From: Lepus europaeus
Lineage: Eukaryota > Chordata > Mammalia > Lagomorpha > Leporidae
Assembly: GCF_033115175.1 (NCBI RefSeq)
Contig: NC_084831.1
Location: 8,714,540 to 8,778,539, forward strand
DNA: 64,000 nucleotides
Direction: 5' to 3'
Shown: piece after piece, positions 20,109 through 30,150 of the stretch
Position numbering within the stretch: the stretch's first letter is position 1
How the letters are laid out: each line of letters begins with the position of its first letter
Position numbers and translations under genes: made by a program
Notes under the pieces: model-generated
Databases searched by the model: none
What the model was told of the DNA's origin: nothing
What the model saw: the letters and a program-made list of their open reading frames with translations, nothing else

Positions 20109-20274
20109 GCAGCTCTGCTCTGGGCATGCCTAGAGGTTCTCTGAAGGGGATTGACTTTTCCTTCCCAGAGAACGTCCTGCCCGCTGGACTCTGGGGAACA
20201 TCTAACCTCTTAAGAAGCCCCTGATATCTGCCCAGGCCTAGTTTCTTGTCCCTCTCCCCCATAAGGGTCCTTCA

Positions 20275-20278
20275 GTGA
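20275..20278. repeat. Provirus target-site duplication, right
   Basis: GTGA, matching 13199-13202; host sequence resumes with CAGAGCC. Confidence 0.85.
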
Positions 20279-20997
20279 CAGAGCCCCGCGCAGGTCCGAT
20301 GTCATCCACCGAACCCAGCCGCTTGGCATCTGTGAAGCTCCTCCAGGCCTCTGCTCAACACCAGCTCCTCGGGGGCGCGGCTGGCTCTGCGGTGCGCCCT
20401 CCCGGCACCTCCTGTCCCCGTGCTGCACTGACATCAACTGCCCGTTGCACTGCTGCCAAGCAGGAAGTCAGCTCCCCAGGGCAGGAGTTTGTCCCAGCAC
20501 CTAGAGCACGGGCCAGCCCATAGCAGGTGTTCACTAAACACACACATGCTCGTTGGGCAACTCCTTCCCCAGCAACAGGTGAGACAACAAAGACTCAGGC
20601 ACGGCAGGTCACCAGGCCAGGGTCCCTCCTTGAGGCCTCGGGAGGCCAGACGACCCAGCCAGTCCTCTCTGAGGTGTCCGCCCAGGAGAGGGAAGACCTC
20701 TGTCCACACACAGAGACCCTCATGGCGCTCAGAGCAGCGCTCATCCTGGTAGCCCCGAAGGAGAAGCAATGAGACAGCGGCGGAGTGGGATTGGAGCAGA
20801 GAGGTCCATCCGGGTCCTGCACGTGTGGGCAGCAGTAAGGACGGGGCCCGCCCTGAAAGCACTGGGAGTGGAAGGCCATGTGTCCCGGGACGGCGTGCTT
20901 ATGAAATACCGAGACAGGTACATTCAGAGACGAAAGCCGAGGGGTCACCAGGGGACAGGGGCAGGGGCAAAGGGAGCATGGTTTAAAATAAATATAT
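20279..20997. other. Mostly unique sequence with an L2-like piece
   Basis: Around 20466-20545, CAGCACCTAGAGCACGGGCC and CATAGCAGGTGTTCACTAAA resemble the 3' end of L2. The rest is unrecognised and has no exon. Confidence 0.5.
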
Positions 20998-21009
20998 TAA
21001 AATTATTTG

Positions 21010-21040
<31 letters not shown>

Positions 21041-21284
21041 TCTCTTCCATCTACTGGTTCACTATCCAAATGCCCACAACAGTCAGGCCCGGGCCCAGTC
21101 AAAGCCAGGATCCAGGAGCTCCATCTGGGTCTCCCACATGGGTACCAGGGGCCCAATTACTTGAGCCGTCAGCTCGCACCAGCAGGAAGCTGGAATCAGA
21201 AGCGGAGCTGCAACTTGGGGTGCCCTCCCACATGGGTGCAGGGGTCCCAAGCAGCGTCTTAACTGCTGTGCCCAGCGCCCGCCC
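20998..21284 (-). mobile_element. CSINE, minus strand
   Basis: Short GA tract (about 21017-21040), full central region, head ending GTCTTAACTGCTGTGCCCAG. Confidence 0.8.
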
Positions 21285-21388
21285 CTGAGCTGTAGGAGTT
21301 CTGAGAAGGGCAATGAATATGTTCTCACACTGATTGTCGTGGAGGTTGGACAGCTCCCAACTGCACTGAACCCCTGATGTGTGCCCTT

Positions 21389-21716
21389 TAAAAAATTATT
21401 TATTTGAAAGACAGAGTGACAGAGAGAAGGGGAGAGAGGGAGATTGGGAGAGAGGTCTTCCATCTGCTGGTTCACTCCCCAAATGGCTGCAATAGCCAGG
21501 GCTGATCCAGCGGGGAGCCAGGAGCCAGGAGCCTCTTCTGGGTCTCCCATGTGGGTGCAGGGACCCAACCACGTGGGCCATCTTCCACTGCCTTCCCAGG
21601 TGCATTAGCAGGGAGCTGGATCGAAGTGGAGCAGCCGGGACTCGAACCAGCACTATGATATGGGATGCCGGCGTCGCAGGCTGAAGCTTAACCTGCTGCG
21701 CCACAACAGTGGCCCC
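21389..21716 (-). mobile_element. CSINE, minus strand
   Basis: Full-length copy with tail AAAAATTATTTATTTGAAAG and head CCTGCTGCGCCACAACAGTG. Confidence 0.85.
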
Positions 21717-22926
21717 AACATGTGCTCTCTGAATGAGTGACTCGCATGATACATGGGTTACAGAGAGGCCCGGCTTGATGTGGGGGAAGATGTCCAGCAG
21801 GTGTGGGTACAGACGCTGCCCAGCATCCTCTCTGGGGCAGACAAGGTCACGGTCACAAAAGTGAGTTTACACTTGTGGGATGTCCCACAGGGGAGGGCGG
21901 AGTGTGTGGGAGGGGCAGGTGGAAGAAGCTGCCCGACACCTGACCCCCGAGGGCTGCTGCCCCCTCCCCAGGCGGGCATCTGGTGGAAGGGGCTCATTGT
22001 GCCGCAGGCTCCACGGGGGAGCGGGGGCCCTCGCCCGGTGCTGGCCTGCTGGGCCCCTGTCGGGTGGCAGCAGAGCTGGTTCCCGTCCTGCTGCAGGGAG
22101 TGGAAAGGGTTTCCCCCAAAGACACGTCTGCGTCCTGTGAATGTGTGGACGGGAGGTTTGGGAGAGATGAGGAATCCCCAGATGAGGGCCCCGTGGAACA
22201 TGTGGTGAGCTCCAGAGCCAATGCCAATGCACTGGGTGGGAAGAGGGACATGTGGGAAGCACAGAGGCCGTGTGAGGACAGAGTGGGCTGGGAGCCACCC
22301 GAGGGCGGGCCAGGCAAGGAAGGGCCCCTGGAGCCTGTGGGGGGCGAGTGGCACTGCTACACCCGGAGCTGGGGTTCCTGGGCACCGGAAGTGCCAGGGC
22401 CTCTGCCTGTGCTCTTGTCCGGCACTGGCTGTGGCGTCTGTTTCGCAGCTGTAGCAGTCGGATCACCCCCTGCCTTACTCTCCGGCTGCCTTGCCCAGCA
22501 CGTGTTTCTTAATGTTTCTGGCCTTGGCTTTCGCGTCTGTGAAATGGGGACACTCAGAGCGCCGACGGCAGGGCGCGTGTTTGAGGGCTTCATGGCGGTG
22601 GGGTCAGGCACTGTTGTTTGGAGCTGAGCTCTGCAGCGGCCCCAGAGACCGGGCTGAAAATGAAACCAGAGCCACTCAGAGCAGAGTCCCTCGTCCCCGG
22701 CTGACGAAGCCGTGTCTCCGACCTTTGGAGCGCTCAGGATCAGACGATGGCCCAGTGTCTGGAGTGAGCTGGCTGCAATGGGCAGGGGGTGGAGGACCCT
22801 CTGCCTGAATCCCCACGTGAAAGAAAGAACCTGCAGAATGCTGTTCTTCTAGCTTTCTGTCTCTGTCCCCACCTTACAAGAAAAGCGACTTGGAAACGAC
22901 TTTTTTTAATTTATTTATTTATTTAT
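21717..22926. other. Unique sequence with a short MIR piece
   Basis: Overlapping long frames on both strands (for example 21983-22627 plus and 21867-22466 minus) reflect GC-rich DNA. Near 22505-22560, CTTGGCTTTCGCGTCTGTGA followed by AATGGGG is a MIR plus-strand remnant. No exon recognised. Confidence 0.5.
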
Positions 22927-23230
22927 AGGGCCGGTGCTGTGGTGCAGCAGGTTAACGCCCTGGCCTGCAGTGCCAGCATCTCATATGGGTGCCAGTTCAA
23001 GTCCCGGCTGCTCCACTTCCCATCCAGCTCCCAGCTGATGCGCCTGGGGAAGCAGCGGAGGATGGCCCAGGTCCTTGGGCCCCTGGACCCACATGGGAGA
23101 CCCAGAAGAAGCCTCTGGCTCCTGGCTTTGGATTGGCTCAGCTCCAGCTATTATGGCCATTTGAGTAGTGAACCAACAGATGGAAAACCGCTCTCTTGTG
23201 TTTAACTCTTTCAAATAAATAAAATTTAAA
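22927..23230 (+). mobile_element. CSINE, plus strand, left arm of an inverted pair
   Basis: Complete copy from GGGCCGGTGCTGTGGTGCAG to CTTTCAAATAAATAAAATTT. Its tail abuts the tail of a minus-strand copy. Confidence 0.88.
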
Positions 23231-23550
23231 AATTTATTTATTTGAAAGGCAGAGTTAGAGAAAGGGAGACACACACAGAAAGAGAGAGAGAAAAATCATA
23301 TCTGGTTCACTCCCCAAGTGGCTGAAGCGGCCAGTGACGGTCTAGGCTGAAGCCAGGAGCCTGGAACTCCATTCGGGTCTCCCATGTGGGTGCAGGGGCC
23401 CAAACATGTGGGCCATCTGCTGCTGTTTTCCCAGGCACATTAGCAGGGAGCTGGATGGATAGTGGAGCAGCTGGGACTGGAACCAGCGTCATAAGGAATG
23501 TGGGTCTCGTGGGTGGCGGCTTAACCCATTGCGCCACAGCCCCACCCCTT
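23231..23550 (-). mobile_element. CSINE, minus strand, right arm of an inverted pair
   Basis: Starts with AAAAATTTATTTATTTGAAA and ends at TTAACCCATTGCGCCACAGC. Together with the previous copy it could fold a hairpin with arms of roughly 300 bases. Confidence 0.88.
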
Positions 23551-23927
23551 TTTATCCTTCCTTCGCCCTTTCCATCTGAGAAGCCAACCTCCTGTCCTCA
23601 GCCCGCGGGAGCCCTTCCTCTACTTTATGGAACAAAGAACACAAAGAGCCCTCGCCCGATGCGAGTCCGGAGCAAAGCCCATGACGAGTGCTAGGCTGCG
23701 GAGTTGGACGTTTGTCCTTTGTCCTCGCACAGGGAGGCCTGGCACTTGGTCATGTCCATTAGAGGTGGTGTCACCAATGGTTCTGGCCCTGACAAGCTCT
23801 GTCCCCTGCAGGGCCACAGCAGGGCTCAAGAGCCCCAGCCTCCGGCCATGGTTTTCCCACGGGGTCCTGGCTCATCCGGGGCGCTGAAAGCCCCAATGCC
23901 GTTCGCCAAAACCTGTTGTTTTTCTCA

Positions 23928-24261
23928 AATGTAATTTTATTTCAGATTCAGAGGGAGAAAGAGATTTGGAAGGAAGGAAAGAGAGGGAGGCAGGGAGGGG
24001 GAGAGAGAGAGAGAGAGAGATAGATAGATCTTCCATCTGCTGGTTCTCTCCCCAAATACCTGTAACAGCCAGAGCTGGGCCAGACTGAAGCCAGGAGCCA
24101 GGAGCTCTACCCGGGGCTCCCACCAAGCACTTGGGCTGTCTGCTGGCTCCAAGGCATTGCCAGAGGCTGACGGGGGAAGCTCAGATTTGAATCAGGCACT
24201 GTGACACGTGGTGTGGGCGGTCCCAAGCGACAAGTTAACCCACCGTGTCATAGCGCCTGCT
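23928..24261 (-). mobile_element. CSINE, minus strand
   Basis: Diverged tail, GA tract ending in GATAGATAGATC at about 24018-24029, head TTAACCCACCGTGTCATAGC. Confidence 0.8.
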
Positions 24262-24269
24262 CTGCTCCC

Positions 24270-24400
24270 TGGGTTTAGTGTCCCACTCAGCCGCGTGACT
24301 CTGTGCCTTGGTTTTCTGGCCTGTACAGTGGGCACAGTGTCTATTACACCGTCACCCCTTAGCGCTGCCAATGCTTGGGCCGGTGCTGGCAATTGCTGTG
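24270..24400 (+). mobile_element. MIR SINE fragment
   Basis: GCGTGACTCTGTGCCTTGGT and TGTACAGTGGGCACAGTG match the MIR 3' half in order. Confidence 0.6.
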
Positions 24401-25510
24401 TGGCGGGGACGTAAGCCAGGCTCCCCCAGAGCACGCTCCTTAGAACTGAAACCCCAGCTCATTTCCACTGGAGGCAAAGCTGCTCCCTCCCGGGTCCCCG
24501 CCCCGGCTCCACAGGGAAGCTCGGGTTCCCCACCTCACTCTGCAGCCTGGGTGGAGTGGGTGAGGACCTCAGCCCTTGCCCTGCCTGCCTGACTTCTTCC
24601 CCAGGGAACGATCCCTGTCTCAGGCCCGGGAACGGAGTGCGCCCTGGGCCTGCTTTCTCCGGCTCTGCCCTGAATTCTTGGCATTCCTGGCTGGTGCAGT
24701 GTCCCCACGGGACCTGCTCCCAGGGCTGAGCCAGCTGGGCTGATCCACAGCGGACAGGGCCCTGGGAGAGGGCTGCGGTGGGGAGGGGCCATGGAGCACG
24801 AGGATTCCCACGGTCCGAGAATTCCCATGTGTCCTCACCCCATCCTCTCCAGGTGCCACGGGGGCCTGAGGACGGCAAACATTGAGTTACTGGGAAAAGT
24901 TGGCGCTCTCGCCTCCTTCCTGCCCCGTCTGGGGCTGTGGCCACGGCCAGGCACTCTTTGCTGTGAGTGGGCGGAGTGTGGCCATGCGGTGGTCGAGGCC
25001 TGGGCTGGCCGTGTCCAGGGAGGGGCGGTCTTGTCGCCATGAACACCTGGTATTTCTCCCCCGTGGACTGCGTGTTTTGGAAATTGCTTCAAAACCCTGC
25101 AGTGCTCGCTGCTGCTGCTGTGTGCATGGCTTCCTCTGTCGTTTGTCCTTCCGTCTGTGCCACCAAAGAGGAGACAGCACAGGTGTTGGGGGACTGACCC
25201 TTCAATTTCCTGTCTTGGCAAAGGCAGGTGCTGGAGGTCAGCAATCTGGGTCTGCGAAGTGGAGTTAATACTGGCACCTGCCTCTAGGGGGCGATGCAGT
25301 CATTGCGTTGGTACAGGTCAGGGGTGCGGGGGACCTAACTTAGTTATTACGGTGCCATGGGTGCATGAAAGTTACACCCCCTACACCCTTGGGAGACACT
25401 TCCTGTTTTGGAGGTGAGCTTGGGAAAGAGATGCAATCATGTGGAATTTCAGTTCATTTTCTTTTTTTTTCTTTAAATCAATCATGTGCTCTCAGAACAT
25501 TTTTTAAATT
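24401..25510. other. Unique sequence, no gene recognised
   Basis: Opposite-strand frames at 24459-25046 and 24835-25221 overlap plus-strand frames of similar size; none shows a known family. A possible MIR trace lies at 25250-25340. Confidence 0.5.
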
Positions 25511-25773
25511 AAAGATTTTATTTTATTTATTTGAAAGGCAGAGTTACAGACAGAGAGAGGGGTCTTCCACCCGCTGGTTCACTCCCTAAATGGCCACAAA
25601 AGCTGGAGCTGGGCGCAGGGGCCCCAAGGACTTGGGCCATCTTCTGCTGCTTCCCCAGGGCGTAGCAGAGAACTGGATCAGAAGTGGAGCAGCTGGGACT
25701 TGAACCGGCGCCCACATGGGATGCTGGCACTGCAGGCCAGGGCTTTAACCCGCTACGTCACAGTGCTGGCCCC
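25511..25773 (-). mobile_element. CSINE, minus strand, internally deleted
   Basis: Tail AAAGATTTTATTTTATTTAT and head ACCCGCTACGTCACAGTGCT are present, but about 50 bases of the centre (the CTTCTTCC...CCCACGTG part) are missing. Confidence 0.82.
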
Positions 25774-26149
25774 TCAGTCCAATTTCAATCCTGCTTGCTC
25801 CTCCAAGGCTGTGGGTGGGGTGCAGGCACCTGGTTGCACCTGAGGTTCTAGCCACACTCAATCCCACCTGTGCGTACCCTTAGCTCATCTGATGCTTGGA
25901 AAGATCGGGGCAGTAGCCCACCCTCCCGCTGCTGGCCTCGCCCATGTCCTGCCCACCCTTCCCCTCCAGGTCTGTTGTCCCTGACCCAGGCTAAAGCCAT
26001 AGTCTCAATGAAGGTGAGCAGGTGGAGGTCCCAGGGAGAGGAGGCTCTGGGAGTTAGAACCCTAAAGCTCTGGCTTCTCCTTGTTCCGTTTGTCCCCTGG
26101 AGACCCCGTATTGGGAGGAAGATGCTGGCTAAGACCGTGGCTCAGAGGC

Positions 26150-26251
26150 AAACTGCCACTTCTCATCGCTGTCAGACCCCAAGCCCGGGGCTTCCTCTTG
26201 TTGAGCCTCAGTTTCCTTATCTGTCAAATGGACTTCATGAACATATACACC
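26150..26251 (+). mobile_element. MIR SINE, left part
   Basis: GAGCCTCAGTTTCCTTATCT and GTCAAATGGACTTCATGAAC are MIR landmarks. The element is cut by the SINE at 26252 and resumes after it. Confidence 0.7.
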
Positions 26252-26551
26252 CAGGGGCTGGCATGGTGGTCAGGCTGCACTGGTGATGCCGGCATCCCAT
26301 ATCAGAGTGCCAGTTCGAGTCCTGGCTGCTCCACTTCTGATTCAGCTCCTTGCTAATAGTCTGGGAAAGCAGCAGAAGATGGCCCAAGTGCTGGGGCCCC
26401 TGGGAGACCCGGATGATGTTCTGGCTCCTGGTTCAGCCCGGCTCAGCCTTGGCTTTTTGGGGAGTAAACCAGTGGATGAAAGATCTCTGTCTCTCCCTCT
26501 CTCTCTGTTACTCTGCCTTGCAAAGAAATAAATCTTTACAAATAAAAAAGG
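26252..26551 (+). mobile_element. CSINE inserted into a MIR
   Basis: Plus-strand copy, diverged head (GGGGCTGGCATGGTGGTCAG), tail GCAAAGAAATAAATCTTTAC. It splits the surrounding MIR. Confidence 0.82.
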
Positions 26552-26584
26552 AAGAAAATACACAGTTTAAGGCTTCTACTGAAG

Positions 26585-26655
26585 AGAAAATGAAGTTGTT
26601 AAGGCACTTAGTGCATTACCTAGCACATAGTAGGTGCTCAGTAAACATTATTCGC
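26585..26655 (+). mobile_element. MIR SINE, right part
   Basis: GCACTTAGTGCATTACCTAG and CACATAGTAGGTGCTCAGTA are the MIR 3' end, in register with the piece at 26150-26251. Confidence 0.7.
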
Positions 26656-26920
26656 CAAGAGGCTCCAAGCTGGCCTCCCTGGATTTAGCTCTTTCCCCCT
26701 CCATCTCTTGGCTTTTGTCCCCTGGGAGGGAGCCTGGAGGGTCCCAGACACCCAGAGGGAAATTGTCAGAAAGCACAACCCTAGTGTTCCCAAGGCCACT
26801 CCTGCAGGCTCCCCCTGTCCCCTCGAACCTCCCTGCTCACTGGGGGACACTGGGTGCTTGTGTCAGGGGTGCCCAGAAAGGCAGAATGTGTGGCCATGAT
26901 GTCTATCACTGTGAGATTTT
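26656..26920. other. Unique sequence, nothing recognised
   Basis: No repeat family or exon recognised. Confidence 0.45.
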
Positions 26921-27233
26921 TTTTTAAAGATCTATTTTATTTATTTGAAAGAGTTACAGAGAGAGGTAGAGACAGAGAGAGAGGTCTTTCATCCGCTGGT
27001 TCACTCCCCAAATGGCCTAAAAGGCCAGAGCTCAGCTGATCCCAAGCCAGGAGCCAGGAGCTTCTTCCTGGTCCCCCACATGGTTGCAGGGGCCCAAGCA
27101 CTTGGACCATCTTCTACTGCTTTCCCAGGCCACAGCAGAGAGCTGGATCAGAAGAGGAGCAGCCGGGACTCAAACCGGCGCCCATGAGGGACTTTACGGG
27201 GCTTTAACCTGCTGTACCACAGTGCCGGCCCCT
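26921..27233 (-). mobile_element. CSINE, minus strand
   Basis: Tail TTTTAAAGATCTATTTTATT, full body, head TTAACCTGCTGTACCACAGT. Confidence 0.86.
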
Positions 27234-27236
27234 CCC

Positions 27237-27335
27237 CTGTGTGATAGCTTATTCAGGATAATAAGGTGTTGTTATCCCCCTGTTACAGGCAAGGAAACTG
27301 AGGCACAGAGGCATTGAAGAGCTTGCTCATGGCTT
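27237..27335 (-). mobile_element. MIR SINE fragment
   Basis: Antisense MIR: TATCCCCCTGTTACAGGCAA, GGAAACTGAGGCACAGAGG and GAGCTTGCTCATGG in order. Confidence 0.72.
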
Positions 27336-27734
27336 CAGATTTGTTGGTACGGGAGCCTCATGGAGACCCCAGTGCTCTGGGTCCGGAGATCGGGTGCTCA
27401 GACTCCTGGCAACCCTGAGCAGTCTCTTCTCTACCAGGAGCACTGTGGATTTTGTGAAGATGGAGTGAGAAAGTACACGCACGGCACTCAGCGTGGTTCT
27501 TGTCCCTGTAACACGCACTTCGCGGGACTCGGGGTGACGACGACAGCTGCCGATTTCCCAAGCCAGCGGTGCAAGCTAACTCAGAGCACTGATCCCATAA
27601 GTAGATGCTCAGGAAACCAGTTAACTCCCTCCCCAAATCCTGCCTTCTTCCCCCTCCTCCAGCTAATCCACAGCAAAACCCCAGGGAGCAGCGGGCGTTC
27701 AAGGCGTCACCTCTGGCTCCTGGCTCTAGGTTCC
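27336..27734. other. Unique sequence, nothing recognised
   Basis: Opposite-strand frames at 27358-27792 and 27360-27773 overlap almost fully; neither resembles a known protein. Confidence 0.45.
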
Positions 27735-27908
27735 GGCTCCTGCAGGCCCTGGCAGCCAGTGGTGATGGCTTAGGGATGAGGGTCCTCGTCACCCACGTGG
27801 GAGACCTGGATTGAGCTCCTGGCTCCCAGATTTGGCCTCAGCCCAACTTTGGCTGTTGCAGGAATTTGGGGAGCGAGGCAGCAAATGTGAGTGAGTGCTC
27901 TCTCTCTA
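27735..27908 (+). mobile_element. CSINE 3' part, diverged
   Basis: CACGTGGGAGACCTGGATTG, CTCCTGGCTCCCAGATTTGG and TTTGGGGAGCGAGGCAGC mark a degraded plus-strand copy ending in CTCTCTCTCT. Confidence 0.6.
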
Positions 27909-28585
27909 GAAGCCCCGGGGAGATGGAAGGTGCTAGAAGCCTTAGCACTCCGGCCTGATGGTAATACAGAGGTGCTATTCCTACCAAGTGTAGGAAATGT
28001 ATAGAATTATGTCTGAGCACCATGGGTGATGGCAGAACAGCTGGACACCCCCCCCCCCCACTCCGCTACTGCAATGAGATGGAGACGTTTATGGCCCAGG
28101 AGTTCCTGGTCAGGGCTGGAAGGCCACAGCCTCCTGACTGTCCAGGCCTGTGCAGGAGACCCCTGAGTGGGTTCTGAGGTTGGGCATGGAGTCAGGGTGT
28201 GTGTGTGTGTGTGTGTGTTTGCGCAGCAGGGGGGACGTTAGGGTGTGGGAGGGGCGGAGCCAACGTGAGCCCTCCCTGTCACTCTTCCCAAGCACCAGGG
28301 AAGTCTCTGGACACAAGATGAGCATGGCTGGGTTCTACGTGGAGCAGATGGACAAGGTCAGCACAGAGCTAGACGTGGACCACGGAGGGAACGCCGGGAG
28401 GTCTGAAGAGAAGCAGATCGAAGCGGCAGAGCCCCCAGCTGGAGAGCACCAGGAGCAAGTGGAACTTATCTCTCCTGCAGCCGAGGGAGAACACGCCACG
28501 GGGAGCGGCTGTGCCTGGGTGGGTGTCGGGAGGACTTGTTAGAGGATGTGGACTTAGGCACATGACTGTGTGTGTGGGGGGAGGC
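27909..28585. other. Unique sequence with a (GT)n tract
   Basis: A C run lies at about 28050-28060 and (GT)n at about 28196-28217. A plus frame at 28150-28542 has a Glu-rich, non-repetitive segment (28318-28500), but I know no match and see no exon borders. Confidence 0.4.
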
Positions 28586-28757
28586 AGCTCTCTGCTGGTG
28601 CACCTGGGGAAGCAGTGGAAGATGGCCCTAGTCCTTGGGCCCCTGCACCTGTGTAGAAGGCCCAGGAGATGCTCCTGGCTCCTGGCTTCAGTCTGGCCCA
28701 GCCCCGACTATTGGAGCCATTTGGGAAGTGAACCAGTGGATGAAAAAGTCCCTGGAG
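28586..28757 (+). mobile_element. CSINE 3' part
   Basis: Starts at CAGCTCTCTGCTGGTGC and runs to GAACCAGTGGATGAAAAAGT. Its pyrimidine tail is lost and the following young SINE was inserted right after it. Confidence 0.75.
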
Positions 28758-29106
28758 GGGGGCCGGCGCCGTGGCTCAACAGGCTAATCCTCCGCCTTGT
28801 GGCGCCGGCACACCGGGTTCTAGTCCCGGTCGGGGCACCGATCCTGTCCCGGTTGCCCCTCTTCCAGGCCAGCTCTCTGCTGTGGCCAGGGAGTGCAGTG
28901 GAGGATAGCCCAAGTGTTTGGGCTCTGCACCCCATGGGAGACCAGGATAAGCCCCTGGCTCCTGCCATCGGAACAGCGCGGTGCGCCGGCCGCAGCGCGC
29001 TACCGCGGCGGCCATTGGAGGGTGAACCAACGGCAAAAGGAAGACCTTTCTCTCTGTCTCTCTCTCTCACTGTCCACTCTGCCTGTCAAAAAAAAAAAAA
29101 AAAAAA
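28758..29106 (+). mobile_element. Young CSINE subfamily with poly(A), intact insertion
   Basis: Head GGGGCCGGCGCCGTGGCTCA, a GGTTCTAGTCCCGGTCGGGG promoter region, the diagnostic GCGGCGGCCATTGGAGGGTG block and an A tail of about 24. The target duplication AAAAAGTCCCTGGAGGGG appears at 28743-28760 and again at 29107-29124. Confidence 0.93.
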
Positions 29107-29121
29107 AAAAAGTCCCTGGAG

Positions 29122-29405
29122 GGGTCGGTGCTGTGGCGTAGCAGGTAAAGCCACCGCCTGCACTGCTGGCATCCCATGTAGGTGCCGGTTCAAGTCCTGG
29201 CTGCTCTACTTCTGATCCAGCTCTCTGCTATGGCCTGGGAAAGCAGTAGAAGATGGCCCGGGTCCTTGGGCCTCTGCACCTGCATGGAAGACCTGGAAGA
29301 AGCTCCTGGCTCCTGGCTTTGGATCGGCACAACTTCAGCTATCGTGGCCAATTGGGAAGTGAACCAGCAGATGGAAGACTCTCTCTTTCTCTCTAATAGA
29401 TATTT
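29122..29405 (+). mobile_element. CSINE, plus strand
   Basis: Complete head GGGTCGGTGCTGTGGCGTAG. The body ends in CTCTCTTTCTCTCTAATAG without the usual AAATAAATAAATC tail. Its 5' edge hosts the young SINE to the left. Confidence 0.85.
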
Positions 29406-29423
29406 TCATGATTTTTTTTAAAA

Positions 29424-29450
29424 AAAAGATTTATTTGTTTGAAAGACAAC

Positions 29451-29503
<53 letters not shown>

Positions 29504-29761
29504 ATTCTCTATTTGGTGGTTCACTCCCCAAATGTCTGCCACAGCCAGGGCTGAGCCAGGCTGAAGCCAGGAGCCTGGAGCGCCATCCAGGTCTCCCACA
29601 TGGGTGGCAGAGACCCGAGGACTTGGGCCGTCTTCCGCTGCTTTTTCAGGTGCATGAGCAGGGAGTTGGATCGAAAGTAGGGCAGCTGGAACTCCATCTG
29701 GCACTCCTAAGGGATGCTGGCGTCTCAGGTGCCCTAGCTTGCCGTGCCACAGCGCTAGTCC
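29424..29761 (-). mobile_element. CSINE, minus strand, with 46-base GA tract
   Basis: Tail AAAAGATTTATTTGTTTGAA, (GA)n at about 29456-29500, head CTAGCTTGCCGTGCCACAGC. Faces the previous copy tail to tail. Confidence 0.86.
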
Positions 29762-29831
29762 TTTAGAAACTGGAAGACTTACCATATGCCTGGACTTCAA
29801 AGTATTTTTCACAAAAATGAGCTTACCTTTA

Positions 29832-30150
29832 AAGTTTTTTTATTTTATTGGAAAAGCAAAGTGACAGAGAGAGAGAGGAGAGAGAGAGAATCTTCCATCT
29901 CTTGGTTCACTCCCCAAATGTCCAATAGCCAGACTGGGCCAGGCTGAAGCCAGGAGCCAGGAGCTCCATCTGGGTCTCCCTTGTGGGTGGCAGGGATACA
30001 AGGACTTGGATCATCATCTGCTACCTCCTAGAGTCCATTAGCAGGAACCTGGATTGAAAGCAGACCCAGCACTTGAACGGGCGCTCTCATATGGCGTGTA
30101 CATGTCCCAAGTGACCGCACTGCTGGTTGAGTGGCTTAGTGCCCAGCCCA
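29832..30150 (-). mobile_element. CSINE, minus strand
   Basis: Tail AAAGTTTTTTTATTTTATTG, GA-rich tract, central TGGGTCTCCCTTGTGGGTGG, diverged head. Confidence 0.78.

Larger units (their letters stand above)
13203..20274 (-). mobile_element. Endogenous retrovirus, gammaretrovirus-like, env-less
   Basis: A 7072-bp provirus in minus orientation. In transcription order it holds: 5' LTR 20274-19536, tRNA-Lys1,2-type primer site 19532-19515, leader, broken gag 19155-17727, UAG, pol 17726-14124, a short remnant, polypurine tract, 3' LTR 13941-13203. LTR ends are TG...CA and a GTGA duplication flanks the whole. Both LTRs look identical in length and sequence where I compared them, including the U3 minisatellite, so insertion was recent. 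Gag and Pol are of murine-leukaemia-virus type (class I ERV). Three defects stand out: a gag deletion with frame change, Asn in the RT YxDD box, and no env. No infectious capacity can be inferred. Confidence 0.95.
19536..20274 (-). repeat. 5' LTR of the provirus
   Basis: 739 bp, matching the 3' LTR at a constant offset of 6333 bases wherever I compared them. It should act as the promoter for genomic RNA, transcribed leftward. Confidence 0.93.

Noticed and set aside
28150..28542. 130-codon plus frame with an acidic stretch
   Set aside because: Starts in a GT repeat, has no splice signals and no family match; too weak to call a gene or processed pseudogene.
28758..29106. tRNA gene suggested by the GGTTCTAGTCCCG box-B-like motif
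   Set aside because: The motif is the internal promoter of the tRNA-derived SINE; no cloverleaf with paired acceptor stem is present.
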